DNA from: Novosphingobium hassiacum
GTDB taxonomy: Bacteria > Pseudomonadota > Alphaproteobacteria > Sphingomonadales > Sphingomonadaceae
Direction of reading: 5' to 3'
Length of the DNA: 64,000 bases
Assembly: GCF_014196055.1 (NCBI RefSeq)
Contig: NZ_JACICY010000007.1
Location: forward strand, 62,001-126,000
A program made the translations under genes and the position numbers. The notes below the pieces were generated by a model. It did no database searches. It was given only the letters and a program-made list of their open reading frames with translations, and was not told the origin of the DNA. This document shows positions 36,024 to 46,321 of this stretch, piece by piece (the stretch's first letter is position 1; each line of letters opens with the position of its first letter).

Positions 36024-36763
36024 TGGCGGGTTTCGTACTGATCCATGGGTCGTGGCATGGTGGTTGGTGCTTCGACCCGGTCGCCGAGATACTGCGTGAA
36101 CGCGGCCATACGGTCGTTGCCCCGACGCTGCCGGGTATGGGCGGGACGGCAGAGGAAATCGCTGCGGTCACATTGGCGGGCTGGGGCGAATTTGCTGCGC
36201 AGCATTGCCGTGAGTTGAAGCGCGAATTGAGCGGCGCTCCGGTGGTTTTGGCGGGGCATTCGCGCGGGGGGTTGGTCGTCTCGACCGCTGCGGAGGCAGA
36301 CCCGGGAGCGATGGATGCGCTAGTCTATGTCTGCGCGATGATGTTGCCTTCGGGGATGAGCCGGGCGCAGTTCAAGGAACTGGAAGGGCCGAATCCCGCG
36401 TTCGACGGGATTATTTCGAAGCTGCACGGCGGCTTGGCGACCGTTGTCGATGCAGCGAATGCGGGGCCGGTGTTCGCGCAAGTCTCGCCACCCGACCTAG
36501 TGGCGGCGGTCTTGCCGAGATTGCTGGCAGAACCGCATGCGCCGCGTTCGCAGGTGTTGCAGCTGACGCCCGAGCGCTGGGGAAGCCTGCCGCGTACATA
36601 TGTCGAATGTACGCTGGATCGGACCATTCCGCTGGATAGCCAGCGCAAGATGCAGGACTATTCGCCGGGGGCCAAAGTGGTCACGCTGGAGGCGGATCAC
36701 AGTCCCTATCTGTCGAAGCCGGTGGAATTGGCCGATGCACTGGAGGGTGCGCTTCCTAGATAG
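36023..36763 (+). CDS. Alpha/beta hydrolase
   Basis: A 246-residue hydrolase of the small esterase/hydroxynitrile-lyase-like group. The oxyanion region is LIHGSWHGGWC, the nucleophile Ser80 lies in GHSRGG, and the catalytic His in ADHSPYLS with the Asp in ECTLDRTIP. It may cleave an ester or thioester made by upstream enzymes. Its ATG overlaps the GST stop (TGATG). It is the last gene of the co-directional series; a perfect inverted repeat follows. Confidence 0.88.
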   Translation: MAGFVLIHGSWHGGWCFDPVAEILRERGHTVVAPTLPGMGGTAEEIAAVTLAGWGEFAAQHCRELKRELSGAPVVLAGHSRGGLVVSTAAEADPGAMDALVYVCAMMLPSGMSRAQFKELEGPNPAFDGIISKLHGGLATVVDAANAGPVFAQVSPPDLVAAVLPRLLAEPHAPRSQVLQLTPERWGSLPRTYVECTLDRTIPLDSQRKMQDYSPGAKVVTLEADHSPYLSKPVELADALEGALPR

Positions 36764-36781
36764 GGATGCATTCAACTACAG

Positions 36782-36846
36782 CCGTTCGTGTCGAGCGTAG
36801 TCGAGACACTGGCGCGCGGTGTCTCGACTACGCTCGACACGAACGG
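36782..36846. repeat. Perfect 28-bp inverted repeat
   Basis: Two exact 28-base arms, beginning CCGTTCGTGTCGAGCGTAGT, flank a nine-base loop. It lies between the convergent hydrolase and VOC genes and could act as a bidirectional terminator or be a REP-type element. Its arms match common GTCGAGACAC-type dispersed repeats of sphingomonads by memory. Confidence 0.85.
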
Positions 36847-36860
36847 ATTAGGTATTTGCT

Positions 36861-37262
36861 TCAGTCGCCGAAAAAGTTCAGTTCCAGCAGCACGTTGTTG
36901 GGGTCGGCGGTGAATATCTGACGCAGGCCGATGGCATCGATGGTGTTGACCTGGAAGTCCTTGCCCATGTCCTTAACCCGGCCCAGCACTTCGTCGTAGC
37001 CGCTGCAGTTGAGCGCAACATGGTGGATGGCGCCGGTGAGCGAGCCGGGTTCGACTTCGCGTTCGAAGGCGCGCGGGCAGTCGACGGCGTTGATGTGGAT
37101 GATCGGGCGATCCTGACCGTCGTACATCCACTGCGCATTCTGCGGCGTCAGCGGCGCGGGGCCGTCGCGGCGTTCGAGGCCGAGCAGGGACTTGTAGAAT
37201 TCCGCCGTGGCATCGAGCCGGTCGGTGATGATGTTGACATGGTCGAGGGCATTGACGTTCAT
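36861..37262 (-). CDS. VOC family dioxygenase-like protein
   Basis: A 133-residue single VOC domain: ALDHVNIITDRLDATAEFYKS at the start (first metal ligand His), IHHVALNCSGYDEVL in the middle and NNVLLELNFFG at the end (Glu ligand). Such proteins near aromatic genes can be dioxygenase-like or lactoylglutathione-lyase-like. It lies 59 bp after purU on the same strand and should be cotranscribed with it. Confidence 0.83.
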   Translation of the reverse strand: MNVNALDHVNIITDRLDATAEFYKSLLGLERRDGPAPLTPQNAQWMYDGQDRPIIHINAVDCPRAFEREVEPGSLTGAIHHVALNCSGYDEVLGRVKDMGKDFQVNTIDAIGLRQIFTADPNNVLLELNFFGD

Positions 37263-37321
37263 GGCAACTCTCCGTGGCGGCAAGGGGCGGCGGGGCATCT
37301 TGCTCCCGCCACCGTCTGGAC

Positions 37322-38176
37322 TCAACTCTTGAAAACGACGGTCTTGGTGCCGTTTACCAGCGCACGATCTTCGAGGTGCAGGCGGACCGCTTCGGCGAGC
37401 ACGCGGCGTTCGACATCGCGGCCCTTGCGCACAAGATCTTCGGGGGTGTCGGCATGGGTGACGGCTTCGACGTCCTGGTGGATGATCGGGCCTTCATCAA
37501 GGTCGGTGGTGACGTAGTGACCGGTCGCACCGATCATCTTGACCCCGCGCACGTGCGCCTGGTGGTAGGGCTTGGCGCCCTTGAAGCTGGGCAGGAACGA
37601 GTGGTGGATGTTGATGCAGCGGCCCGCCAGGAACGAGGTAAGGTCGTCGGACAGGATCTGCATGTAGCGCGCCAGCACGACGAGTTCGGCGCCCGTCTGC
37701 GTGACGATGCGCTTCACCTCGGCTTCCTGTTGCGGCTTGGTGTCCTTGGTGATCGGCAGGTGGTGGTAGGGAATGTCACCGATCAGCGAGATGTTGAGCG
37801 CTTCCTTGGGATGGTTGCCGAGGATCGCGACGACCTCCATCGGCAGTTCGCCGATGCGGGTGCGGTAGAGCAGGTCGCCCAGGCAGTGGTCGAACTTGCT
37901 GACCATCAGGATCACCTTGCGGTTCACCGAGGTATCACGGATGTTCCAGTCCATTGCGAACTGATCTGCAACTGGGGCGAAGCCTTCGCGGAATGCTGCG
38001 ACGTCGGCGTCGCCCGGGCCGAACACCACGCGCATGAAGAAGCGCCCGCTGGCCGGGTCATCGAACTGTTGCGCTTCGAGAATGTTACCGCCGAGGTCGA
38101 ACAGCTTGCCGGTGACACGAGCAACGATACCCGGCCTGTCCTCGCACGACAGCGTCAAAATCAGCGATGCGCTCAT
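37322..38176 (-). CDS. purU: Formyltetrahydrofolate deformylase
   Basis: A 284-residue enzyme: an N-terminal ACT domain ([19 protein letters not shown]) and a C-terminal formyltransferase-fold domain ([30 protein letters not shown]) with the catalytic His and Asp. It hydrolyses 10-formyl-tetrahydrofolate to formate and tetrahydrofolate. It is divergent from the O-demethylase gene, which loads methyl groups onto tetrahydrofolate; together they recycle the folate pool. The ATG at 38176 follows GGGAG; an in-frame ATG 15 bases upstream overlaps that site. Confidence 0.95.
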   Translation of the reverse strand: MSASLILTLSCEDRPGIVARVTGKLFDLGGNILEAQQFDDPASGRFFMRVVFGPGDADVAAFREGFAPVADQFAMDWNIRDTSVNRKVILMVSKFDHCLGDLLYRTRIGELPMEVVAILGNHPKEALNISLIGDIPYHHLPITKDTKPQQEAEVKRIVTQTGAELVVLARYMQILSDDLTSFLAGRCINIHHSFLPSFKGAKPYHQAHVRGVKMIGATGHYVTTDLDEGPIIHQDVEAVTHADTPEDLVRKGRDVERRVLAEAVRLHLEDRALVNGTKTVVFKS

Positions 38177-38244
38177 TGTCTTGTCTCCCATCCGAGCCGC
38201 GCCTCATAGGGCGCAACATTTGGCATTGCGAATCTCGGATGAAC

Positions 38245-39702
<1,458 letters not shown>

Positions 39703-39770
39703 GCCTGCGCTGAAACAGGGCCCCGCCCGGCACGCTGCAAAGGCGGCCGGGCGGTGAGACCCCACCCCAA

Positions 39771-39792
39771 CCCCTCTCTTGAAGGGGAGGGG
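39771..39792. repeat. Imperfect CT-rich palindrome
   Basis: CCCCTCTCTT and GAAGGGGAGGGG face each other between ligM and the metF-like gene, preceded by CCCACCCCAA. It belongs to the same loose family as the other CCCACCCC-flanked palindromes. Confidence 0.6.
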
Positions 39793-39814
39793 CCAAGGAA
39801 CAGGATTCCCGAAC

Positions 39815-40696
39815 ATGGCAGCACCTGTGATTCACCCGAACTGGGACAAGCAGCCCGCCGGGATCACTGACGGTTTCTCGCTGGAGATGACCGCGAAGGA
39901 CGAGGCATCGCTGCGCGACGCCGCGCCTCTGATACCGGCTGCTACGCCGATTGCGGTAACGTTTCTGCCGGGTGAGGATGTGGCTGCACGGGTTGCCGCC
40001 ACGGTCGCGGTGCGCGAATTGGGGTTCGAGCCGATGCCGCATTTTTCGGCGCGGCGGATCACCTCGGAAGACGATTTCGAAGGCTATCTCAAGGCCGTGG
40101 TCGAGCAGGCGGGGGTGGAGCGTTGCTTCATCGTGGCGGGCGATCCGCCCGAGCCGGTCGGGCCGTATTTTGATACCTCGGCATTGATTGCGACGGGCGC
40201 GTTCGAGCGTAGCGGGATCAAGGCGATCGGCATTGGTGGGCACCCGGAGGGGCATCCCAACATGACCGTGGAGCAGACGTGGGCCGTGCTCGAAGCGAAG
40301 GTTGCCGAAATCGCGGCGCGGGGCATGGCACCGCTGATCGTCACGCAGTTCGGGTTCGATCCGGACGCGTTCCTGGCATGGCTCAAGGAGTTGCGCGCGC
40401 GCGGGATCGATGCGCCGGTGCGAATCGGGGTGCCGGGGCCTGCAGGGATCAAGCGGCTGCTGTCGTTCGCCGCGCGGTGCGGGGTCGGCGCTTCGACGTC
40501 TGTGCTCAAGAAGTACGGTATTTCGGTGGCGAACCTGCTGGGGACGGCGGGACCGGACAAGTTGGTCGATGCATTTGCGCGCGGGCTGGGGCCAGAACAT
40601 GGCCGGGTGCGGCTGCACTTTTACCCGTTTGGCGGGCTGACCAAGACGCTTGAATGGCTGCATGCATACAACCGGAAACACGGCCTTGCGGCTTGA
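39815..40696 (+). CDS. metF: Methylenetetrahydrofolate reductase-like protein
   Basis: A 293-residue FAD-type TIM-barrel protein related to MetF: PIAVTFLPGED, the FEPMPHFSARRI segment equivalent to the folate-binding strand, FIVAGDPPEP, IGIGGHPEGHPN and TQFGFDPDAFLAWL. Placed after ligM it should oxidise 5-methyl- to 5,10-methylene-tetrahydrofolate, as MetF does in the Sphingobium O-demethylation pathway. Sequence differs enough from E. coli MetF that a methionine role is less likely. A poor ribosome site precedes the ATG. Confidence 0.85.
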   Translation: MAAPVIHPNWDKQPAGITDGFSLEMTAKDEASLRDAAPLIPAATPIAVTFLPGEDVAARVAATVAVRELGFEPMPHFSARRITSEDDFEGYLKAVVEQAGVERCFIVAGDPPEPVGPYFDTSALIATGAFERSGIKAIGIGGHPEGHPNMTVEQTWAVLEAKVAEIAARGMAPLIVTQFGFDPDAFLAWLKELRARGIDAPVRIGVPGPAGIKRLLSFAARCGVGASTSVLKKYGISVANLLGTAGPDKLVDAFARGLGPEHGRVRLHFYPFGGLTKTLEWLHAYNRKHGLAA

Positions 40697-40789
40697 CCGA
40701 TCGGTCTCAAGTCTGCGCGCTCGGCACCCTTTTTGACCGTTTTTGCTGCGATGCAACGCAAGTAGTTAATTTTGCTGGCAAAATTCACG

Positions 40790-40829
40790 TTTTGGCGGGG
40801 CGGCTCTTTACCGTTGTTCCCCGCCAAAA
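40790..40829. repeat. Inverted repeat upstream of the adhesin
   Basis: TTTTGGCGGGG and its exact complement CCCCGCCAAAA are 18 bases apart. The Ts are on the 5' side, so it does not fit a standard terminator in either direction. Role unknown; it lies about 145 bp before the adhesin gene. Confidence 0.6.
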
Positions 40830-40867
40830 TCTGCCGAATCTGGCCCGATGAAATATGGTTAACGCCA

Positions 40868-40884
40868 TTACAAAATCGTTGTAA
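40868..40884. promoter_or_regulatory. Palindromic operator-like site TTACAA-N5-TTGTAA
   Basis: Six-base perfect arms around AATCG in the AT-rich leader of the adhesin gene, about 90 bp before its ATG. This is the typical shape of a dimeric regulator site; the regulator is not known. Confidence 0.4.
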
Positions 40885-40972
40885 ATCAGTAGATTAGGAA
40901 CAAATTTACTTTTTCACCGGATACCAGTTTCCATGATCGCGACGCCTTGGATGGGAGTTCAGGAGAGCGATA

Positions 40973-43900
40973 ATGGGATACTCTGGTTTTTCGACCGTGC
41001 GCGCAGCTATGCTTGCATCGGCGTCGATCGCAACGGCACTTACATTTACGGCATCAGCACCCGCAAAAGCGCAGGCACTTCAGCCGGTAGTCGATGTCTG
41101 CACCGGCATTCAGGTGAATGACTCAGTACTGCGCAACATCCTGTCGCGGACGGTCGTGCCCACCGCCACGGGCGTGGAAAATCTGTTCGACAACCTTCTG
41201 AACGTCTCGATCCTGGGACTACCGCTGCTCTCCATCCCCGACGTGAACCTGGGGGTGGCGGCCACGACCGCCGACATCGCTGCGGGCAACACCGTCTCGT
41301 TGCAGGTCCTCGACAAGAGCGGTAACCTGGTCGCTCCCGGAAACTGCAACCTCACCGCTGATGGCATCGCTCTCAACACACCAGCCGGCATCGCGATCGG
41401 CGGAAACCAGATCAGTGGGCTTGGTTCGGGAACCGCCGCGAGCGCCGGTGCTCTGGATGCCATCGCGTTTGGCAACGGCGCTTCGACCGGTATTGGATCA
41501 ACCGGCGCAGTAGCTCTCGGCACAAATGCATCGGTAGCGGCTGCCAACGGCGTATCGCTGGGTGCAGGATCGACCAACACACGCGGAGCCCTTGCCGGCT
41601 ACACCGCATTCGGCATCACCGGACCCTCCAACTCTGCCGGAACGGTTTCGTTCGGCTCGGCTGGGGCCGAACGCCAGCTGACCAACATTGCGCCGGGAAC
41701 GGCAGCGACCGACGCAGCAACCTTGGGGCAAGTGCAGGGCGCGATCCTGACCGCCAGAGACGGCGTCGTGCTCTATGACAACGCAGGCGGGACATCGGTG
41801 ACGTTTGCCGGGGTCGGCGGCACGCGGCTGACCAATGTCGCTGCAGCGACGCTCGGTGCCGGATCGACCGATGCTGTCAATGGCGGGCAGTTGTTTGCAA
41901 CCAACCAGCAGGTCGGCACGAACACCACCAACATCACCGCCAACACGGGTGCGATCACGACGCTGCAGGGTCAGGTGACGACCAACACGGGCAACATCGG
42001 AACACTCCAGGGACAGGTTGGAACGAACACGACCAATATCGCGGCCAACACCGGCGCCATCGCGACGGCGCAGGCAGGTGTGACGGCAAATACGGCAGGT
42101 CTGGCTGCTCTGGACAGCGCGGCAGTCAAATACGACGATGCCTCGCACGGCACCGTGACATTCGACGGTGCGGTTCCCACGCGGCTCACCAACGTGGCGC
42201 AAGGTGCAGTAGCCGCGACGTCCAGTGACGCGGTGACCGGCGCGCAACTGTTTGCAACCAACCAGGCCATTGCCGTAGCGACAGGTTCGCTCGGGCTCGC
42301 GCTCACGTACGACGACGCGTCGCTGGCAAGCGCTACGCTGGGCGGTGCCGCAGGAACGACCATCACCAATCTGGCTGCGGGCACGGTCGCGGCGGGTTCG
42401 ACCAGCGCAGTCAACGGCAGCCAGCTGTTTGCGACCAATCAGCAGGTCGGCGCCAACACCACCGCCATCACCGGGATCGATGGTCGCGTCACGCAGAACA
42501 CCACCAATATCACCACGAATACAGGCGCTATTACCACATTGCAGGGTCAGGTTGGTACGAACACGACCAACATCACGTCGAACACCGGGGCGATCACCAC
42601 GCTGCAAGGTCAGGTTACGACCAATACCGGCGCAATCACCAACGTGCAAAATCAGGTGGCCACAAACACCACCGCAATTACCAATGTCCAGGCAGGGCTG
42701 ACGGTCAACACGGCTGGGCTGGCGGCTCTCGATGCCTCGGCTGTAAAATACGACGATGCGTCGCACGGCACCGTGACATTTGACGGGGCGGGCGGGACGC
42801 GGCTTACCAACGTGGCACAAGGCGCGGTCGCTGCGACGTCGAGCGACGCGGTGACCGGCGCGCAGCTGTTTGCGACCAACCAGGCCATTGCCGCCGCAAC
42901 AGGAGCACCCGGGCTTGCGCTGACCTACGACGATGCAACGCTTGCCAGTGCGACGCTGGGCGGAGCGGCAGGAACGACCATCACCAATCTGGCCGCTGGC
43001 ACGGTTGCGGCGGGTTCGACCAGCGCAGTGAACGGCAGCCAGTTGTTTGCGACCAACCAGCAGGTGGGAGCCAACACCACCGCGATCACCAATATCGACG
43101 GACGTGTCACGCAGAACACGACCAACATTACCAGTATCGACGGACGCGTGACGCAGAACACCAGCAACATCGCCAATCTCGACGGACGCGTGACGCAGAA
43201 TACCAGCAACATCACCAACATCGATGGCCGCGTGACACAGAATACCGGCGATATCATCAATCTGACCACGCAGACCAACAACAACGCGGGAACGATCGTA
43301 GCGATCGACGCTCGCGTCACCAACAACACGACTCAACTCACGTCGATCCAGAACCAGGTCAATAACGTCCCGGTCGGCTATGTCTCCGATGCAAACGGTA
43401 CTACGCCGAGCGCCACGCCGACCAATACTGCCGCATTCGAAGGCGCGGCGGGCGGCCCGGTTCGCGTGACCAATGTGGCGGCAGGGACGTTGGCTGCGGG
43501 TTCGAGCGACGCCGTCAATGGTTCGCAACTTGCAGCGACAAACACGGCTGTCGATCGCAACCGGGCCGATATCGTATCGATCTCGGCAACGATCGGAGCA
43601 GGCTTTGCTGCGCCGCTGCAGTATTCGAACGGCACTTCGCCAACGACGCCCAACGGTGGCGTGCCAACGCAGGACGTCACGCTGGTCGGAGCAGATCCTG
43701 CCCAGCCGGTTCGCGTCCACAACGTGGCTGACGGTGTGACCGCGAATGATGCGGTCAATGTACGCCAGCTGCAAGCGAGCGTTGCGGGGCTGCAGTCGGG
43801 TATTGCCAACTCGCTTGACCAGTCGAGGGCCTATACCGACCAACAGATCGCGCAGGTCGGTTTCGACCTGAGGGAACTGCGCAAGAACTCGTTCTCGGGC

Positions 43901-44113
43901 ACGGCGGCGGCCATGGCGATGGCGGCAATCCCCCAGACGATCACCAATGGGGAATCGATGTTCGGTGGAGCCGTGGGCCACTACCGTGGGCAGACCGCCT
44001 TCGGCTTTGGCTACTCGACGACCGCAAGCGACCGGGTCGTTGTGAAGGCGACCGGCACGATCGACACGCATGGCAAGGGCGGCATTGCCGCAGGCGCTGG
44101 CTTCTCGTTCTGA
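40973..44113 (+). CDS. Trimeric autotransporter adhesin (YadA family)
   Basis: A 1046-residue surface protein. A long signal ends near ASAPAKAQA. Head-type motifs follow (AIAIGGNQISGLG-like and VSLGAGSTNTRGALAG), then a long stalk of NTTNITANTGAITTLQGQV-type repeats with necks (GSTDAVNGGQLFATN), and a C-terminal YadA anchor of about 75 residues (GGAVGHYRGQTAFGFGYS to GAGFSF) that forms the outer-membrane pore with two partners. A neck-stalk block repeats with a 206-residue period. AGGAGAGC precedes the ATG. It stands alone, flanked by non-secretion genes. Adhesion or biofilm role is expected. Confidence 0.93.
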   Translation: MGYSGFSTVRAAMLASASIATALTFTASAPAKAQALQPVVDVCTGIQVNDSVLRNILSRTVVPTATGVENLFDNLLNVSILGLPLLSIPDVNLGVAATTADIAAGNTVSLQVLDKSGNLVAPGNCNLTADGIALNTPAGIAIGGNQISGLGSGTAASAGALDAIAFGNGASTGIGSTGAVALGTNASVAAANGVSLGAGSTNTRGALAGYTAFGITGPSNSAGTVSFGSAGAERQLTNIAPGTAATDAATLGQVQGAILTARDGVVLYDNAGGTSVTFAGVGGTRLTNVAAATLGAGSTDAVNGGQLFATNQQVGTNTTNITANTGAITTLQGQVTTNTGNIGTLQGQVGTNTTNIAANTGAIATAQAGVTANTAGLAALDSAAVKYDDASHGTVTFDGAVPTRLTNVAQGAVAATSSDAVTGAQLFATNQAIAVATGSLGLALTYDDASLASATLGGAAGTTITNLAAGTVAAGSTSAVNGSQLFATNQQVGANTTAITGIDGRVTQNTTNITTNTGAITTLQGQVGTNTTNITSNTGAITTLQGQVTTNTGAITNVQNQVATNTTAITNVQAGLTVNTAGLAALDASAVKYDDASHGTVTFDGAGGTRLTNVAQGAVAATSSDAVTGAQLFATNQAIAAATGAPGLALTYDDATLASATLGGAAGTTITNLAAGTVAAGSTSAVNGSQLFATNQQVGANTTAITNIDGRVTQNTTNITSIDGRVTQNTSNIANLDGRVTQNTSNITNIDGRVTQNTGDIINLTTQTNNNAGTIVAIDARVTNNTTQLTSIQNQVNNVPVGYVSDANGTTPSATPTNTAAFEGAAGGPVRVTNVAAGTLAAGSSDAVNGSQLAATNTAVDRNRADIVSISATIGAGFAAPLQYSNGTSPTTPNGGVPTQDVTLVGADPAQPVRVHNVADGVTANDAVNVRQLQASVAGLQSGIANSLDQSRAYTDQQIAQVGFDLRELRKNSFSGTAAAMAMAAIPQTITNGESMFGGAVGHYRGQTAFGFGYSTTASDRVVVKATGTIDTHGKGGIAAGAGFSF
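42122..43100 (+). repeat. Coding repeat within the adhesin stalk
   Basis: The block starting at AAATACGACGATGCCTCGCA near 42127 recurs 618 bp later (206 codons) with few changes, through the neck and QQVGANTTAIT segments. It is the result of a recent internal duplication and would be prone to length variation. Confidence 0.75.
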
Positions 44114-44150
44114 CAGGCGCCGCAGGCGCTGGCTTCTCGTTCTGACAGGC
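44087..44150 (+). repeat. Tandem 32-bp duplication across the adhesin stop codon
   Basis: Two exact, adjacent 32-base copies begin GCCGCAGGCGCTGGCTTCTC. The first contains the last codons and the TGA of the adhesin; the second is untranslated. The copy is fresh enough to be perfect, and reading ends normally at the first stop. Confidence 0.9.
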
Positions 44151-44179
44151 AACCAGTGAGCGTTATGGCAGTCCGGGCT

Positions 44180-44803
44180 TTAGGCCTGGGCTGCCAAGCT
44201 TTGCATCCGCTTCAGGTAGCGGGCGAGCACGTCGATCTCAAGGTTGACCTTACTGCCGGGTGACAGGCGGCCGAGAGTGGTCACTTCGGCGGTGTGCGGG
44301 ATGATGTTGAGGGCGAAGTGGCAGGTGCCGTCCGCTTGGTCGGCGACTTCGTTGACCGTCAGCGAGACGCCGTTGACCGTGATCGAGCCTTTGGCTGCAA
44401 TGTAGGGGGCAAGCTCGCGCGGGGCGGCGATGCCGAACTTGAGCGACGCGCCTTCGGGGCAGATGCCGACGACTTCGCCGACTGCGTCGACATGGCCGGT
44501 GACGATGTGACCGCCGAGTTCATCGCCCATCTTGAGTGCGGGTTCGAGGTTTAGCGGTGCGCCGACGGTCCATTGTTCGGGTGCGGTGCAGTTGACGGTC
44601 TCGCCCGAGACATCGACCGCGAACCAGCCCTCGCCCGCGATGCCGCCCTTGTCGACAACGGTCAGGCACACGCCAGAGCAGGCGATCGATGCGCCGATCG
44701 CGATCTTGGCGGGGTCCATCGCGCACGAGATCGTGATGTGCCGGTCGCCCTTGTCCTCGATGGCGAGGATGTTGCCGACTTCGGTGACGATCCCGGTGAA
44801 CAT
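44180..44803 (-). CDS. ribE: Riboflavin synthase, alpha subunit
   Basis: A 207-residue enzyme made of two lumazine-binding barrels: MFTGIVTEVGNI opens the first and GHIVTGHVDAVGEV the second, with CSGVCLTVV and NGVSLTVNEV at matching places. It joins two 6,7-dimethyl-8-ribityllumazines to give riboflavin. The ATG at 44803 is the universal family start. It follows ribD by 13 bp on the same strand. Confidence 0.96.
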   Translation of the reverse strand: MFTGIVTEVGNILAIEDKGDRHITISCAMDPAKIAIGASIACSGVCLTVVDKGGIAGEGWFAVDVSGETVNCTAPEQWTVGAPLNLEPALKMGDELGGHIVTGHVDAVGEVVGICPEGASLKFGIAAPRELAPYIAAKGSITVNGVSLTVNEVADQADGTCHFALNIIPHTAEVTTLGRLSPGSKVNLEIDVLARYLKRMQSLAAQA

Positions 44804-44816
44804 GCCAATATCTCCT

Positions 44817-45788
44817 TTAGCGCACGCGTTCGTAGACGTCGGCGGTGTCGCTGCCAAGCGTCCGCCGGTCCGCATTGCGCCAGCGGCCATGCGCGTCGGC
44901 CAGCGATGTGAGTCCGATGTCCGCGATGCACGCTAGGCCATCGCCGATCACGATGGGCGCGCGGTAGATCAGCAGGCGATCGACCATGTCGGCAACAAGG
45001 AAAGTTGCCGCTGCGCCCGCGCCGCCTTCGACAAACAAGAACTGCGCATCGCCGAATGTGCCGGGTGCGGTGATATCGGCGACCGCGGTCCAGCCTGCGG
45101 GGGCGGTGCCGCGGGTCAGTACCATGCGCTGGGGGCTGCGGCTTGCGAGGCCGGGCAAGCGCACGTCGAGGCGGGGGCTATCGGCACGCAGGGTTGCACC
45201 GCCGACGAGGATCGCATCGGCGCGCGAGCGTTCGACATGGCAGTGCGCGCGGGCTTGTGGGCCGGTGATCCACTGACTGGTACCGTCCGCCAGCGCGATT
45301 CGGCCATCGAGCGACATGGCGAGCTTGAGCGTGACGTGGGGGCGGCCGAGCGTGGCGCGGGTGAGGTAACCTTCGAGCGATCGCCGCGCGGTGGGCAGGG
45401 GCAGGAGTTCAGCGGAGATCCCGGCGTCGCGCAAGGCCGCGATGCCGCTGCCAGCGGTGCGCGGGTCGGGGTCTTCGACGCCGATAACGACGCGAGTGAG
45501 GCCGCTGGTCAGCAGCAGCGAGGTGCAGGAGGGGCCGCGCGGGCTGGTGTGGGCGCAGGGTTCGAGCGTGACGTAAAGTGTGGCACCCTGCGCGCGGTCG
45601 CCAGCCATTGCCAGTGCCTCGGCTTCGGCGTGGGGGCGGCCTCCGGTTCGGGTCCAGCCGCGCCCGACGACACGCCCGTCCTTGACGATGATCGCGCCGA
45701 CTGCCGGGTTGGGACGGCTGAGCGGACGTCCGCGTGCTGCCAGTGCGGCGGCGGCGTCGAGCCAGCGCTGGTCGTCGGCGGGAGTCAT
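44817..45788 (-). CDS. ribD: Bifunctional riboflavin deaminase/reductase RibD
   Basis: A 323-residue two-domain enzyme. The deaminase domain has the zinc motif HAEAEAL and PCAHTSPRGPSC; the reductase domain has LKLAMSLDGRIA and the DAILVGGATLRADSPRL strand. It performs deamination and side-chain reduction in riboflavin synthesis. The last 4 bp of the preceding small membrane protein gene overlap its start; ribE follows. Confidence 0.96.
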   Translation of the reverse strand: MTPADDQRWLDAAAALAARGRPLSRPNPAVGAIIVKDGRVVGRGWTRTGGRPHAEAEALAMAGDRAQGATLYVTLEPCAHTSPRGPSCTSLLLTSGLTRVVIGVEDPDPRTAGSGIAALRDAGISAELLPLPTARRSLEGYLTRATLGRPHVTLKLAMSLDGRIALADGTSQWITGPQARAHCHVERSRADAILVGGATLRADSPRLDVRLPGLASRSPQRMVLTRGTAPAGWTAVADITAPGTFGDAQFLFVEGGAGAAATFLVADMVDRLLIYRAPIVIGDGLACIADIGLTSLADAHGRWRNADRRTLGSDTADVYERVR

Positions 45789-46282
45789 TGCGCTGGCGAC
45801 TGCTCCTGCGCGCGCTTCTGTTCGGCGTCGAATACCGGGTTGTCGACGAGGTGCTTGTCGAGGATCGCCTTGCGCGCGGCGTCGATCTTGCGCTTCTCCT
45901 CGGTGCGTTCGGCCACGCCCTCGTCATAGGCTTTTTTCGTGTCCACGCCGGTCGCGTTGCCGACCGCCTTGTACATCTGGCGGACGCGTTCTGCGCTGGC
46001 CTCTTCCTCGGCCTCCTCGGCGCGCGCCTTGGCCGAGGCGACGCGGTTTTCCTCGAGGATTTCAGCGTCGCTGCGGCCTTCGATCAGGCTCGGGAAGTAG
46101 GTGACGACAGGCGGGCGGGGCAATCCGCGACCGCCCTGGTTGCTCATCACGACAAAGATGCCGCCGGTGACCATCGCTGCCAGCACCAGCGCGATGGCGC
46201 GGTATTCGCTGGGCGCGCCGAGGACCTGCCAGAGGTCTACCAGGGCGCGGCGCGGCGAGACATTGCGGAAGAATGCTTTCAT
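45785..46282 (-). CDS. Conserved membrane protein with charged helical tail
   Basis: A 165-residue protein: one membrane helix at about residues 28-46 (AIALVLAAMVTGGIFVVMS) and then a long, highly charged helical region (ILEENRVASAKARAEEAEEE). The N-terminus is probably cytoplasmic. I do not recognise a family function. It is coupled to ribD by a 4-bp overlap and lies 39 bp after the metallopeptidase gene. Confidence 0.75.
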   Translation of the reverse strand: MKAFFRNVSPRRALVDLWQVLGAPSEYRAIALVLAAMVTGGIFVVMSNQGGRGLPRPPVVTYFPSLIEGRSDAEILEENRVASAKARAEEAEEEASAERVRQMYKAVGNATGVDTKKAYDEGVAERTEEKRKIDAARKAILDKHLVDNPVFDAEQKRAQEQSPAQ

Positions 46283-46321
46283 GGCGCAACAGATAGGGGC
46301 TGGGCGGCGATTGTGCCAGCT

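Noticed and set aside
40790..40829. Rho-independent terminator for the metF-like gene
   Set aside because: The T-run is on the 5' side and an A-run on the 3' side in both directions, so the usual terminator shape is absent.
41498..44152. An 884-codon minus-strand frame opposite the adhesin
   Set aside because: It mirrors the repetitive adhesin sequence; Arg/Gly/Cys-rich with no recognisable domain or ribosome site.
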